The notes: generated by a model not told the origin, from the letters alone. A DNA stretch of 64,000 nt from an uncultured Clostridia bacterium (GCA_927417275.1 CAKMJV010000031.1:30947-94946); one strand, 5' to 3'. Numbered from the stretch's first letter, positions 1-7,977 are shown. Made by a program: numbers and translations.

Positions 1-1
1 A

Positions 2-502
2 AATGGTGAGTTTGCTGTGAGTATTGGACTCGTTGATCATGAAGGCGTTTGCTTAGGCGTGGTTTACAGTCCAGTGCGTGCTTGTTATTATTTCGCAGTT
101 AGAGGCGGAGGTGCTTATAAACAGGTAGAAGGTAGTGAACCTGAAAAAATAACCGTGTCTAATCGGCATCAGCCGTACCATCTGCTTATTAGCCGTTCGC
201 ATCCTTCAAAAAAAACACTAAAGCTTATGGAAGTGAACTCAGCGGACATAATGTCCATAACGGAAATGGGGAGTGCTTTAAAAGGCTGTTTAATCGCAGA
301 GGGATTATACGATGTGTACTATAATTTTGGTTACTCTATGAAATGGGATACTTGTGCGATGGATTGTATCGTACATGAAGCCGGAGGCACCATGAGAAAA
401 TTAGATGGTTCACCGATTGACTATCATGAATTAGAGACTCGAAATGTTGGTTTTTACATCGTTAATGATTCTGAGAACCTAGTGGACTTAACTCGGTTTT
501 AA
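2..502 (+). CDS. cysQ: Inositol monophosphatase family / CysQ-like 3'(2'),5'-bisphosphate nucleotidase, 5'-truncated
   Basis: The window opens inside this gene. The frame is open from base 2 and reads NGEFAVSIGLVDHEG, so the GTG at 17 is internal and not the start. The family motif WDTCAMDC followed by EAGG (about 45 residues from the end) matches the C-terminal metal/substrate motif W-D-x-A-A-x-x-x-x-x-E-A-G-G of lithium-sensitive Mg2+ phosphatases. The run of conserved sequence around SRSHPS and the preceding GGGAY resemble CysQ, which dephosphorylates PAP to AMP. The N-terminal metal ligands lie outside the window. Substrate assignment between CysQ and a generic inositol-phosphate phosphatase is an inference. 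The next gene follows closely, suggesting cotranscription. Confidence 0.75.
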   Translation, partial: NGEFAVSIGLVDHEGVCLGVVYSPVRACYYFAVRGGGAYKQVEGSEPEKITVSNRHQPYHLLISRSHPSKKTLKLMEVNSADIMSITEMGSALKGCLIAEGLYDVYYNFGYSMKWDTCAMDCIVHEAGGTMRKLDGSPIDYHELETRNVGFYIVNDSENLVDLTRF

Positions 503-510
503 AAGGGGGG

Positions 511-1194
511 ATTGAAATAAAAAAATATGAGGTTGCACTACTAGACTTAGACAATACATTGTTTGATTTTGATCGCGCTGAAGAAAGAGCGTTAAAGGAA
601 ACGGCTGCTAAGTTCCAAGCGCCTGAAGATTTTATCGCGTGTTATAAAGCCATAAATAAAGCGCTATGGCAAGACTTAGAAAAGGGCCTTATTACCAGTG
701 AATCACTTAAAGTCTTGAGGTTTTCAAAAGTGATTGACGCTTTAAGCATGGATTCAGATGCACAAAATATGAGTGCCTATTATGTTCAAAGACTTGGAGA
801 AGGTGCTGATTTATTGCCATTTGCAAAAGAACTTTGTGAAGCACTTTCAAAAAAAGTGAGATTAGCAGCGGTTACAAATGGCATTCATGAGGTTCAAACG
901 AGGCGTATACAAAAATCGGGTTTAGATAAATGGTTTCAGTTTGTTGTTGTTTCTGAGGCCATAGGCTATAGCAAACCAGATCCTAAAATCTTTGAGGCAG
1001 TCTTAAGCAAAATGGGACACTCAGAAAAGAAGTCGGTCTTAATGATCGGCGATTCTATCAAAGCAGATATTCAGGGTGCACAATCAGCGGGTCTTGATAC
1101 CTGTTGGGTAAATCTAAAGCAAGAAGTGTATGTTGGACAAACCCAACCTACTTATGAAGTGTTAAAACTGGAAGAAATATTAGCGTGCTTTTAG
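511..1194 (+). CDS. HAD-superfamily hydrolase, YjjG-like pyrimidine nucleotidase type, non-canonical start or frameshift
   Basis: This is a HAD phosphatase: motif I DLDNTLFD near residue 12-19, motif II with VTNG, motif III K in YSKPDP, and motif IV GDSIKADIQGA. Length (about 227 aa if it starts at 511) matches YjjG-type 5'-nucleotidases (about 225 aa) that clean non-canonical pyrimidine nucleotides. The start is odd. No ATG, GTG or TTG lies in frame upstream of motif I; the first canonical codon in frame is TTG 559, which would remove the nucleophile Asp. The ribosome site GGGGGG (505-510) directly precedes ATT 511 and ATA 517 in frame. A TTG at 513 is in another frame and meets a stop after two codons; one extra A in the A-rich stretch would join it to the gene. 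The substrate is not provable here. Confidence 0.75.
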   Translation: MEIKKYEVALLDLDNTLFDFDRAEERALKETAAKFQAPEDFIACYKAINKALWQDLEKGLITSESLKVLRFSKVIDALSMDSDAQNMSAYYVQRLGEGADLLPFAKELCEALSKKVRLAAVTNGIHEVQTRRIQKSGLDKWFQFVVVSEAIGYSKPDPKIFEAVLSKMGHSEKKSVLMIGDSIKADIQGAQSAGLDTCWVNLKQEVYVGQTQPTYEVLKLEEILACF

Positions 1195-1211
1195 AGCAGT
1201 CGGAGGATTTT

Positions 1212-1853
1212 ATGCAGCATCATATAATCGATCGGAAAACGTTTCAAACGCAAAAATGGGCACATGGGGAGACCACTCAATTGTATGTTTTTCCGCCCGA
1301 TTCTGGTAAATCCTTTCGTTGGCGCGTCAGCAGTGCCACGGTAACCAATGAACGTTCTAACTTCACTGTATACTTTGGTATAAAACGGTGGATTATGCCA
1401 TTTGATGGCCCATTAACCCTAAACCATTCATATGACGGCGAACCCGTATACAGCATTGCCATGAATCCTTATGAAACCCATTGCTTTAAAGGGGATTGGG
1501 ATACTGAAGGAATCGGTGTTGTTCGCGATTTCAACTTGATGTTAAGAGATGGTGTTGCTGGAAAACTTAATGCGATAAAACTCTATGCAGAGCAGAAAGT
1601 TGTTTTGGGCGATGTATTTAAGGAAGCTTTTGAGTCGCCAATTATCTCTGCAGATCGCCAAATTACGCTGGGTTTTTTTAGCATAGATTCTGGATTTAAA
1701 CTGGCAAATGAAAAGCAAGTCATCGTATGTATGAAAGAAGACTTGCTTTTAATAGAGTATTCAATTTCGGAACTCGAGCAACTCAAACTATATGAAATGA
1801 GTCATCCGCATTCAAACACAGCACATGTTGTGAGTTTTGTAGTGAGTTATTGA
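1212..1853 (+). CDS. Ves/HutD family cupin protein
   Basis: The 213-residue product resembles the HutD/Ves family, a bicupin of roughly 190-210 residues: an early W-x-x-G-x-T-x-Q-x-x-x-x-P segment, FRWRVSSATV, and a central acidic stretch followed by GVVRDFNLMLR. In other bacteria Ves is cold-shock linked and HutD is found in histidine-utilisation operons; no hut genes are near, and the biochemical role of the family is unsettled. I start at ATG 1212 because GGAGG (1202-1206) is well spaced before it; an in-frame start at 1185 has no such site and would overlap the previous gene. Its stop overlaps the end of the oppositely oriented histidine kinase gene by a few bases. Confidence 0.72.
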   Translation: MQHHIIDRKTFQTQKWAHGETTQLYVFPPDSGKSFRWRVSSATVTNERSNFTVYFGIKRWIMPFDGPLTLNHSYDGEPVYSIAMNPYETHCFKGDWDTEGIGVVRDFNLMLRDGVAGKLNAIKLYAEQKVVLGDVFKEAFESPIISADRQITLGFFSIDSGFKLANEKQVIVCMKEDLLLIEYSISELEQLKLYEMSHPHSNTAHVVSFVVSY

Positions 1854-3439
1854 GGGGCATGCTGCGGTAAGAACATGGTGAATGTGGTGCCTTCATTTAA
1901 TGCACTATCAACGTGTATTTTCCCACCGTGTTGTTCGATGATGATTTTCGCGATGGAGAGTCCTAATCCTGTGCCCCCGTGCTGATTCTCTTTCATTTTC
2001 GTACGTGATTTATCGGCGCGATAAAAACGATCGAAAATATTGGGTAAATCCTCTTTTGAAATGCCGATCCCATCGTCAGAAATGACGATCATGGTATGCA
2101 GATTAGAACGTCGCAAACTCAATGTGATGTTGCCACCATCTGGCGTGTATTTTATGCTGTTGTCGATAAAGATTCTTAAAGCTTGTTTTAACTTGTCAGC
2201 GGAACCGTGAATCATTATTTCTGATTCGATGGTTTCGCTAATTTTATGCTGCGAATCGATCAATCGCGTTTCTTTTACTATTTCAGTAAATAAATCCGAA
2301 AAATTAAAGGCGGTTTTGTCCATTTTAAGTGCGCCTTTATCATTTCTAGCGATAAAGAGCAAACTCTCAACGAGGCTGTGCATGTTATCCGTTTCACCTA
2401 AAATGGCTTGTATACTTTCATCAAGTATAGCGGGATCGTCTTTTCCCCAACGATTCAACATGCCTGCATATCCTTTAATAACGGCAATAGGTGTTCTAAG
2501 TTCATGTGAAGCATCGGAAACAAACTGTTTTTCACGCTCATAACTCTTTTGAATGTCATCTAACATTTTATTAAATGTATAGGCGAGGTCTTTCAGTTCA
2601 TCTTTTGTGCCACTTAAGTTTAAACGCGTGCTTAAATTATTGGCGGACATATCTTTTACTTGTTCAGTCATTATGCGTATGGGTTTGAGGTGTTTATGTG
2701 ACATTTTGTTGGCCGATCGAACAGAAGATATAATGAGTACAAAACAGAGTACAAAGCCAATAGGAAATGTAGATTCAAGTGTGTTTGTATATTTTGACAT
2801 ATTATCAGAAACCGCATAATAATAGAGGGTTCCATCGGATGTCGAAACTGTATTTTCTTTGAATAGGGTTGGGAACTGTGGGAATTTCATAAAGTCGTAT
2901 TCAACTAGTGCGGTGACTTCTTGGTAAGAGACCGATTGATCATTAGAGATCGCAAGCGGATTATAGTCGGCATCGAATACGTATAAACTCAGATCATTGA
3001 CGGATAAAACCACTTGTATGCCTTCGGAATCAAAAGTGTCTGAAGCCTTAAAGAGTTCTTCAACGATTTTTGATTGATTGGTTAACGCTGTTTGTGCCTG
3101 ATAGAACAAGAAGTATGAAAAAGAAATGTAGACGAAAATAAACAAAAATGCAATTAGAGCGACCAAACGCAACGTATAACCCAATGAGAGCTTAAATGTA
3201 ATATTGAATCGTAGCAATGACACAAATCGATTATAAGCGTCGTGAAAATAGGAATTTGGCGCGTTTTCTGAAACCACTTTATTAGGACGCGTTTGAACAG
3301 GTGCTTGCTTTTTAGCGGGCTTACCCCCTTTGGCAGGTACCTTCTTTACGGCTGGTTCAACGCGCGTAGTGGGTCGTTGAACAGACTTTTCGATTTTAGG
3401 TTTTTCGTGAACAGTCGTCTCTTTACTTATGATCTTCAT
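1847..3439 (-). CDS. Membrane sensor histidine kinase (HAMP, HisKA, HATPase_c)
   Basis: Order along 530 residues: a Lys/Pro/Ala-rich cytoplasmic tail (1-80), transmembrane segment about 89-113, extracytoplasmic sensor region about 115-222, second transmembrane segment 225-241, HAMP linker 245-300, dimerisation helix with phospho-acceptor His312 in SDASHELRTP, and an ATPase domain with N box (IDNSIKYTP), G1 (SDDGIGI), F box (IFDRFYRAD) and G2 (GGTGLGLSIAK). This is the classical Bacillota OmpR-partner kinase. The gene begins inside the last codons of the response regulator (17 bp overlap), so the two are translated together. The long basic tail ahead of the first membrane helix is unusual for the family. 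The signal sensed cannot be read from the sequence. Confidence 0.93.
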   Translation of the reverse strand: MKIISKETTVHEKPKIEKSVQRPTTRVEPAVKKVPAKGGKPAKKQAPVQTRPNKVVSENAPNSYFHDAYNRFVSLLRFNITFKLSLGYTLRLVALIAFLFIFVYISFSYFLFYQAQTALTNQSKIVEELFKASDTFDSEGIQVVLSVNDLSLYVFDADYNPLAISNDQSVSYQEVTALVEYDFMKFPQFPTLFKENTVSTSDGTLYYYAVSDNMSKYTNTLESTFPIGFVLCFVLIISSVRSANKMSHKHLKPIRIMTEQVKDMSANNLSTRLNLSGTKDELKDLAYTFNKMLDDIQKSYEREKQFVSDASHELRTPIAVIKGYAGMLNRWGKDDPAILDESIQAILGETDNMHSLVESLLFIARNDKGALKMDKTAFNFSDLFTEIVKETRLIDSQHKISETIESEIMIHGSADKLKQALRIFIDNSIKYTPDGGNITLSLRRSNLHTMIVISDDGIGISKEDLPNIFDRFYRADKSRTKMKENQHGGTGLGLSIAKIIIEQHGGKIHVDSALNEGTTFTMFLPQHAPQ

Positions 3440-4112
3440 CTTTAAATAGGTAACCTACCCCTCTAACGGTGTGAATAAATTTTGCGCCAAAAAAATCGTC
3501 AATTTTACTTCGAAGATAACGTATATAAACATCCACTATTTTGGTTTCCCCAAAATAATCATAACCCCAAACTTTATCTAAAATTTGCTCACGGGTTAGT
3601 GCAATATTTCTATTTTCAGCAAGGTAATGCAGCAAATCAAACTCAGTCTTTGTAAGCTCTATGGTCGTTCCATCATAATAAGCGGTGTATTGATTATAAT
3701 CTATTTTGAGTTTGCCTGAGATGAACAAATTTCCTTGTACTTGATTTTGTTGGGCTGTTTTTCTGAAGATTCTTCTGATTCTCGCCAGTAATTCTTCTAT
3801 GGCAAAAGGCTTAGTCATGTAATCATCTGCGCCAAAATCAAGGCCCATCACTTTGTCCATGGTATCGTCTTTTGCTGTGAGCATTATAACTGGAAGTTCA
3901 GAATTCAAACGAATTCGCCTGCATACTTCTATCCCGTTAAGCCCAGGTAACATGATATCCAGTATAACTAAATCAAAACCGCCTTCTAGTGCTTTTTCAA
4001 GACCGGTTCTACCATCGTGTGCGGTTTCAATGGTAAAGCCTTCATGCTTTAGTTCCAATTCGATAAAGCGAGCGATTTTCACATCGTCTTCCACGACGAG
4101 TATTTTTTGCAT
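3423..4112 (-). CDS. OmpR/PhoB-family response regulator
   Basis: A receiver domain (1-120) starts with VVEDD, has the phospho-acceptor Asp52 in VILDIMLPG, the switch Thr in MLTAKD and the conserved Lys in TKPF. It is joined to a winged-helix DNA-binding domain (about 130-229) with the family pattern ELTKTEFDLLHYLAEN, VWGYDYFGE and TVRGVGYLF. At 229 residues it has the usual length. The start at 4112 follows AGGAGG well spaced; an in-frame ATG at 4130 lies within that ribosome site. It forms an operon with the overlapping histidine kinase gene downstream on the minus strand. A TATAAT-like -10 lies about 50 bp upstream. Target genes are unknown. Confidence 0.94.
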   Translation of the reverse strand: MQKILVVEDDVKIARFIELELKHEGFTIETAHDGRTGLEKALEGGFDLVILDIMLPGLNGIEVCRRIRLNSELPVIMLTAKDDTMDKVMGLDFGADDYMTKPFAIEELLARIRRIFRKTAQQNQVQGNLFISGKLKIDYNQYTAYYDGTTIELTKTEFDLLHYLAENRNIALTREQILDKVWGYDYFGETKIVDVYIRYLRSKIDDFFGAKFIHTVRGVGYLFKDEDHK

Positions 4113-4160
4113 GTTAGTCCTCCTATTCATTTGCTTGATTCTTTATAACTTAAATATAGC

Positions 4161-4166
4161 ATTATA
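4161..4166 (-). promoter_or_regulatory. Putative -10 element of the two-component operon
   Basis: Read on the minus strand this is TATAAT, about 50 bp ahead of the response regulator start. The matching -35 region is T-rich and poor, and overlaps the terminator of the upstream DUF4342 gene. No second element supports it, so confidence is low. Confidence 0.35.
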
Positions 4167-4177
4167 GAAGGCACATT

Positions 4178-4213
4178 AAAAGTAAAAAGAGAGAAACGGA
4201 ACTGTTTCTCTCT
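4178..4213 (-). terminator. Rho-independent terminator after the DUF4342 gene (minus strand)
   Basis: A perfect 10-bp stem AGAGAGAAAC / GTTTCTCTCT with a six-base loop. On the minus strand it is followed by TTTTTACTTTT. It separates the DUF4342 gene from the two-component operon. Confidence 0.8.
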
Positions 4214-4231
4214 CAGATTGTGCGTAATCTT

Positions 4232-4735
4232 TTATAACATTCTATCTTGATCTTGTTTTTCTTCTTCTTTTTTACTTTGACCAAATTCAAAAGTCTTTTC
4301 AAAATTCATGTTCTTGCCTTCGGCATCAAGTATGGAAATTTGGTAGCCAAATAGATATGGCAATATGAGCAAGAAGAATGAAACTGGTACTGTGAACAGA
4401 ATGATAAGTGCAGCGATGGTCAACGGAATATCTAGTACTTTCTTCGATTTATTTCTAATGACAAAACTGGTTTTATGCATTTTTGCAATGAATTTTTTTA
4501 CATCTTCAAAAAAATCGTTTTCTGGTCTTGCGGTACGTTGGCCGTGTGCATGTGGTTTTGCTTGAACGCGAACATGTTTAGGTACAACTTTTGGAGCCGT
4601 TTTGTTTGATGACTCTAAATAAATTAATGCTTCTACCATATCCCCGTTGTGCATTTCAAGTGCATCTTTTGCTTCTTTATAGCTTATATTAGCACGCTCC
4701 ATAAGCATATCAATTTTTTCTAAACTTACTGACAT
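4232..4735 (-). CDS. DUF4342 membrane protein with UBA/TS-N-like N-terminus (copy 1)
   Basis: The first 45 residues (MERANISYKEAKDALEMHNGDMVEALIYLE) form a small three-helix UBA/TS-N-like module, as in the N-terminus of EF-Ts and NAC. A basic linker follows, then a hydrophobic segment about residues 106-134 that can span the membrane once or twice, and a charged C-terminus rich in K, E and Q. This layout matches DUF4342, whose function is unknown. ATG 4735 follows AAGGAGG. It has its own strong terminator at 4178-4213. A paralogue lies directly upstream on the same strand, with the same plan and 149 residues. The role could be ubiquitin-like-fold binding near the membrane, which is only inference. 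Confidence 0.7.
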   Translation of the reverse strand: MSVSLEKIDMLMERANISYKEAKDALEMHNGDMVEALIYLESSNKTAPKVVPKHVRVQAKPHAHGQRTARPENDFFEDVKKFIAKMHKTSFVIRNKSKKVLDIPLTIAALIILFTVPVSFFLLILPYLFGYQISILDAEGKNMNFEKTFEFGQSKKEEEKQDQDRML

Positions 4736-4832
4736 AATAATCCTCCTTATATTTTGTGTGATTTGATCCTGAGTTTAGTATACGTGGTGTTTCTTAATCT
4801 GTGACCAAAGATGGGTTAGAATTCAGTTAAAA

Positions 4833-5282
4833 TTAATGGTCATCCGATTGAGATTGTTTCTTAATCCAGTCATTGACGTCTGTTACTTTGCCATTGCCCC
4901 GATTAATCTGCATTCTTACGCCAAAGAAAAATGGGAGTGCAAGGACTAAGAGTGAAAATGGCATAAGCCAAAGTGTTGCGATAATTACGATGAGTAGTGG
5001 CAGTTCCAAAAGCGTTTGTGTTTCTTTTTTCCATAACACTTTAATTTGTAGACTTTTAGATAAAACTTTACCAACTTGCTTCAGTGCAAACTTAAATTGT
5101 GCATCAAAATTGCTTTTCTCTGACTTTGTGTTTGTTTCAGATTGGGTTGACTTTGAAGATTCAATTTTAATGATGGCTTCAAGTACGTCTCCATTGCACG
5201 CATCAAGTGCTTCTTTAGCCTCGGCGTAACTTACTTTTGTTCTTTCAATTATTTGATCAATTTGATTCAATGTGTTTGTCAT
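4833..5282 (-). CDS. DUF4342 membrane protein with UBA/TS-N-like N-terminus (copy 2)
   Basis: Same architecture as the downstream neighbour: N-terminal helical module (IERTKVSYAEAKEALDACNGDVLEAIIKIE), a Ser/Thr/Lys linker, a helix-rich segment KQVGKVLSKSLQIKVLWKKE, a hydrophobic stretch LLIVIIATLWLMPFSLLVLALPFFFG at about 95-120, and a polar tail. Start ATG 5282 follows GGAGG. About 100 bp separate the two genes, with no clear terminator between them. The two modules are clearly homologous (YxEAKxALxxxNGDxxEA) but far from identical, so the duplication is old. Function unknown. Confidence 0.7.
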   Translation of the reverse strand: MTNTLNQIDQIIERTKVSYAEAKEALDACNGDVLEAIIKIESSKSTQSETNTKSEKSNFDAQFKFALKQVGKVLSKSLQIKVLWKKETQTLLELPLLIVIIATLWLMPFSLLVLALPFFFGVRMQINRGNGKVTDVNDWIKKQSQSDDH

Positions 5283-5446
5283 TTCATGGCCTCCTTATGT
5301 TTAGGTTTGAGTTCATTATAGATTACCTTCATTAATAGGAAACCAATGAATGGTTAGAAAACAGATAGAATCCACTTAATTTGAGAAGAGAATTGAATAT
5401 GTTAAGAAAGCGTAAGTTAGGTTAATGAATGTTAACAGAATATCTA

Positions 5447-5475
5447 TTGACGCAAAGAGTGACAAATGATACTAT
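5447..5475 (+). promoter_or_regulatory. Strong sigma-A promoter driving a candidate small RNA
   Basis: TTGACG (5447-5452), a 17-bp spacer and TACTAT (5470-5475), preceded by TG at 5467-5468 (extended -10). No protein-coding start lies downstream on the plus strand before the terminator at 5562. Predicted transcription start near 5482. Confidence 0.7.
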
Positions 5476-5481
5476 CAATTC

Positions 5482-5587
5482 GTTGACAGGTTACATGATT
5501 GAATTGCAACAGAGTTTACATTTATCCCCCCTTTAATAATAAATGTAAATGAGTCAATTCCAGACGCACACGGTGCGTCTTTTTTTT
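5482..5587 (+). ncRNA. Candidate small RNA with C-rich loop
   Basis: Gene-free stretch 5283-5671 (389 bp) holds a promoter, this ~106-nt transcript and its terminator. Inside: an outer stem GAATTG (5501-5506) / CAATTC (5555-5560) enclosing a perfect 11-bp stem TTTACATTTAT (5515-5525) / ATAAATGTAAA (5539-5549) whose 13-nt loop begins with six C (5526-5531). A GC-rich terminator closes the transcript. The flanking genes are on the minus strand, so the plus-strand promoter and terminator are not explained by them. I saw no open reading frame with a ribosome site inside. The exposed C6 could pair with G-rich ribosome sites. The remaining part of the gap, 5588-5671, shows nothing clear. Confidence 0.6.
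5562..5587 (+). terminator. Rho-independent terminator of the candidate small RNA
   Basis: Stem AGACGCAC / GTGCGTCT with a three-base loop, followed by seven T. It is oriented for plus-strand transcripts only; the minus strand has no T-tract. Confidence 0.85.
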
Positions 5588-5671
5588 ATTTTGGAGTTTC
5601 CATAAAATGTAATCTTGACATTGCATTATACAACCGATAAACTATACACAACCCTTGTAATTGCGTATGAT

Positions 5672-6217
5672 TTAGAGCGATTCAGGATGAAAAATCTTCT
5701 GGACATAGGTGTTTAGTTGTTCATACAGTGGATGCGATTCAATGGGTTTAAGCAAATCCAAAATGGCATGATAGTACCATTTTTGATCCTCATAACCTGC
5801 GTTGAACTTATGCCATATGATTGAACCTTGTGTTTCTAAATTGCGATAGATGCTTTTTATATTGGTTAATTTGTCCACGCACACGATATAGAGGACTTCG
5901 AGGGGTGCATTTTTCAAGTGTTCAATGTAATTGATTTTTCGCGTTTTCCAAGAATCTGTTTTATTACGTTCTGAGCAAAAGTCCACATAACGTGCTACTT
6001 CTTCTCCAAACAGTTCTTCGATTTCGGTTTGCGTCAAAGGCGTGTCTTCAAGGGTATCGTGTAATAGACCTGCGATAATGAGCGCATCTGAAAAACCATG
6101 CTTAGCAAGTTCCAACCCCACTTCAAGTGGGTGTGCTATATACAAATCATTATCGAGTTTACGAACTTGTTTGTCATGTGCTTTTAAAGCCGTATGAATG
6201 GCACAGTAGATATTCAT
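5672..6217 (-). CDS. HD-domain (p)ppGpp hydrolase-like protein (Mesh1/SpoT hydrolase type)
   Basis: The first 60 residues carry the RelA/SpoT hydrolase signature: AHDKQVRKLDNDLYIAHP (His14, Arg19, His29), then LLHDTLEDT (His53-Asp54, Glu57-Asp58). These ligate Mn2+ and bind the alarmone in SpoT and small alarmone hydrolases. At 181 residues it is a stand-alone HD protein without synthetase, TGS or ACT domains. Likely reaction: removal of pyrophosphate from the 3' position of (p)ppGpp or a related nucleotide. Start ATG 6217 follows AGGAGG. It is divergent from acpS, sharing a 76-bp gap. No neighbouring alarmone gene is present, so substrate is inferred from motifs only. Confidence 0.8.
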   Translation of the reverse strand: MNIYCAIHTALKAHDKQVRKLDNDLYIAHPLEVGLELAKHGFSDALIIAGLLHDTLEDTPLTQTEIEELFGEEVARYVDFCSERNKTDSWKTRKINYIEHLKNAPLEVLYIVCVDKLTNIKSIYRNLETQGSIIWHKFNAGYEDQKWYYHAILDLLKPIESHPLYEQLNTYVQKIFHPESL

Positions 6218-6293
6218 AGAACCTCCTATTTGTATGTTTTGATTATTTTATCACATATTGTGAAGACTGTATAAATTTTTAAGGAGCTGAGTT

Positions 6294-6671
6294 ATGATCT
6301 TAGGCAATGGCGTCGATTTAGTAGAAATTCAACGCATAAAAGAAATCATCGAAAGAAAACCGAGATTTATCAATCGATTTTTTACAAAAAATGAATATAA
6401 AATTTTTGAGTCTAAGGGGTTTAAAACTGAAACCATAGCGGGAAATTTTGCTGCGAAGGAAGCTGTTGTTAAAGCCATGGGAACAGGGGTCAGAGGTTTT
6501 GATCTAGTGGATATTGAAGTGCTTAGAGATGAAATGGGTAAGCCGTATGTCGTTTTACATGGTCGCGCAAAAGCGGTTGCACTGGGTATGAATGTGGGTG
6601 AGATTCATTTGTCCATATCCCATTCGCAGACGCAAGCGGTGGCTTTTGCCATCGCTATGTTAAAGATTTAG
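6294..6671 (+). CDS. acpS: Holo-[acyl-carrier-protein] synthase
   Basis: AcpS transfers 4'-phosphopantetheine from CoA to the active serine of acyl carrier protein, enabling fatty acid synthesis. The 125-residue length is typical. Visible motifs: GNGVDLVEIQRI with the Mg2+-binding Asp8, the NRFFTKNEY segment and the signature FAAKEAVVKAMGTGVRGF with the second metal ligand Glu. The C-terminal SISHSQTQAVAFAIA is also characteristic. ATG 6294 is preceded by AAGGAG. The order acpS-alr-mazF is common in Bacillota, often with extra genes in between. It stands 57 bp ahead of alr and is probably cotranscribed with it. Confidence 0.96.
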   Translation: MILGNGVDLVEIQRIKEIIERKPRFINRFFTKNEYKIFESKGFKTETIAGNFAAKEAVVKAMGTGVRGFDLVDIEVLRDEMGKPYVVLHGRAKAVALGMNVGEIHLSISHSQTQAVAFAIAMLKI

Positions 6672-6728
6672 TGGATTAATTGGTAGAAAACGTTTAAAAT
6701 AATGATGACTAAGGTTAAGGGGAAATGT

Positions 6729-7892
6729 ATGACAATATCGCGTCCAGTTTGGGCTGAAGTCCAATTAGAACATTTGGCACATAATATGAGAGAAGTGCGT
6801 CGAGTCACAAAAAAAGAAGCGATAATTAGTGCGGTAATTAAAGCCGATGGATATGGTCATGGCGCATTACAAATCGCACAAACGCTCTTAGATAATGGCG
6901 CAGACCGTTTCGCAGTTGCGACGCTTTCAGAAGCAATCCAACTCAAACGCGCTTATCCAAATGTAGACATTATGGTTATGGGATATACACCTGATCATTT
7001 AGTCGCAGAAGCTCTGGCATACGACATCATCCTTTGCGTTTACTCATATGCGCAAGCACTACAGTTTGAGTCTATCGCAACTGGGTTAAAAAAGTGTTTG
7101 AAAGTGCATATAAAAATAGACACGGGTATGCGTCGAATAGGGATGGCTGTTACGGATCAAACGATTTTAGATATACTGAGTATAAACGCATGTTCTGTGA
7201 TAGAAGTTGAGGGCATTTTCACACATTTTGCGGTAGCAGATGAACAGGATAAATCCTTCACACATGAGCAAGTAAAGCGATTTAATTTCATAACAAAAGG
7301 TTTAGAAGCGGCTGGACTGAGCATACCTATAAAACATGTAGCAAACAGTGCGGCCATTATCGATTGTCCCGAGTATCATTTTGACATGGTAAGAGCAGGC
7401 ATTATGCTTTATGGTTTATATCCTTCCATGGATGTCGACCATAACCGCGTACATTTAAAGCCTGTTATGTCTTTAAGGGTACAAATCGCACAAGTTAAAG
7501 AAGTGTCAAGTGGTGAGGGCATCAGTTATGGTTTAAAATATAAGCCTGAGGTGGCTACAAACATAGCGACGCTTCCAATCGGTTATGCAGATGGCTTTAC
7601 GCGTTCGCTGAGTTTTAAAGCAAATGGAATTATACATGGACAAATACGCCCGATAGTAGGTCGTATCTGTATGGATCAATGCATGATGGACTTAAAAGCC
7701 ATAGAGGCTAAGGTTGGCGACGTGGTCACATTATTTGGTTCAGATGGAAAGGCTCAAATTAGCATCGATGAAGTGGCTGCACAATTAGAAACCATTAACT
7801 ACGAAATCGTATGTATGGTAGGTAAACGCGTACCAAGAATGTATATGATGGGCGATCAGCACATTGCCTTTGAAGATTTCATATTAAGGTAA
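6729..7892 (+). CDS. alr: Alanine racemase
   Basis: PLP enzyme interconverting L- and D-alanine for peptidoglycan. Lys38 in AVIKADGYGHGA is the PLP lysine. The C-terminal domain contains SYGLKYK with the catalytic Tyr, RICMDQCMMDL and the family segment LPIGYADGFTRSL. The 387-residue length is normal. ATG 6729 is chosen because AAGGGG precedes it at good spacing and the N-terminus RPVWAEVQLEHLAHNM aligns with other racemases; the in-frame ATG at 6702 would add nine basic residues without a ribosome site. Followed by the mazF-type toxin gene after 85 bp. Confidence 0.96.
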   Translation: MTISRPVWAEVQLEHLAHNMREVRRVTKKEAIISAVIKADGYGHGALQIAQTLLDNGADRFAVATLSEAIQLKRAYPNVDIMVMGYTPDHLVAEALAYDIILCVYSYAQALQFESIATGLKKCLKVHIKIDTGMRRIGMAVTDQTILDILSINACSVIEVEGIFTHFAVADEQDKSFTHEQVKRFNFITKGLEAAGLSIPIKHVANSAAIIDCPEYHFDMVRAGIMLYGLYPSMDVDHNRVHLKPVMSLRVQIAQVKEVSSGEGISYGLKYKPEVATNIATLPIGYADGFTRSLSFKANGIIHGQIRPIVGRICMDQCMMDLKAIEAKVGDVVTLFGSDGKAQISIDEVAAQLETINYEIVCMVGKRVPRMYMMGDQHIAFEDFILR

Positions 7893-7977
7893 AGTTGATT
7901 GCTTATAGTCGGCGAATGATTTATATGGTATGATTGTATAGGATAAAAGTTTTTTTGAAATGGAGATGATAAGTAAA

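Noticed and set aside
5421..5440. Rex-like GGTTAATGAATGTTAAC upstream of the small RNA
   Set aside because: The half-sites are six bases apart, not four, so it does not fit the Rex consensus.
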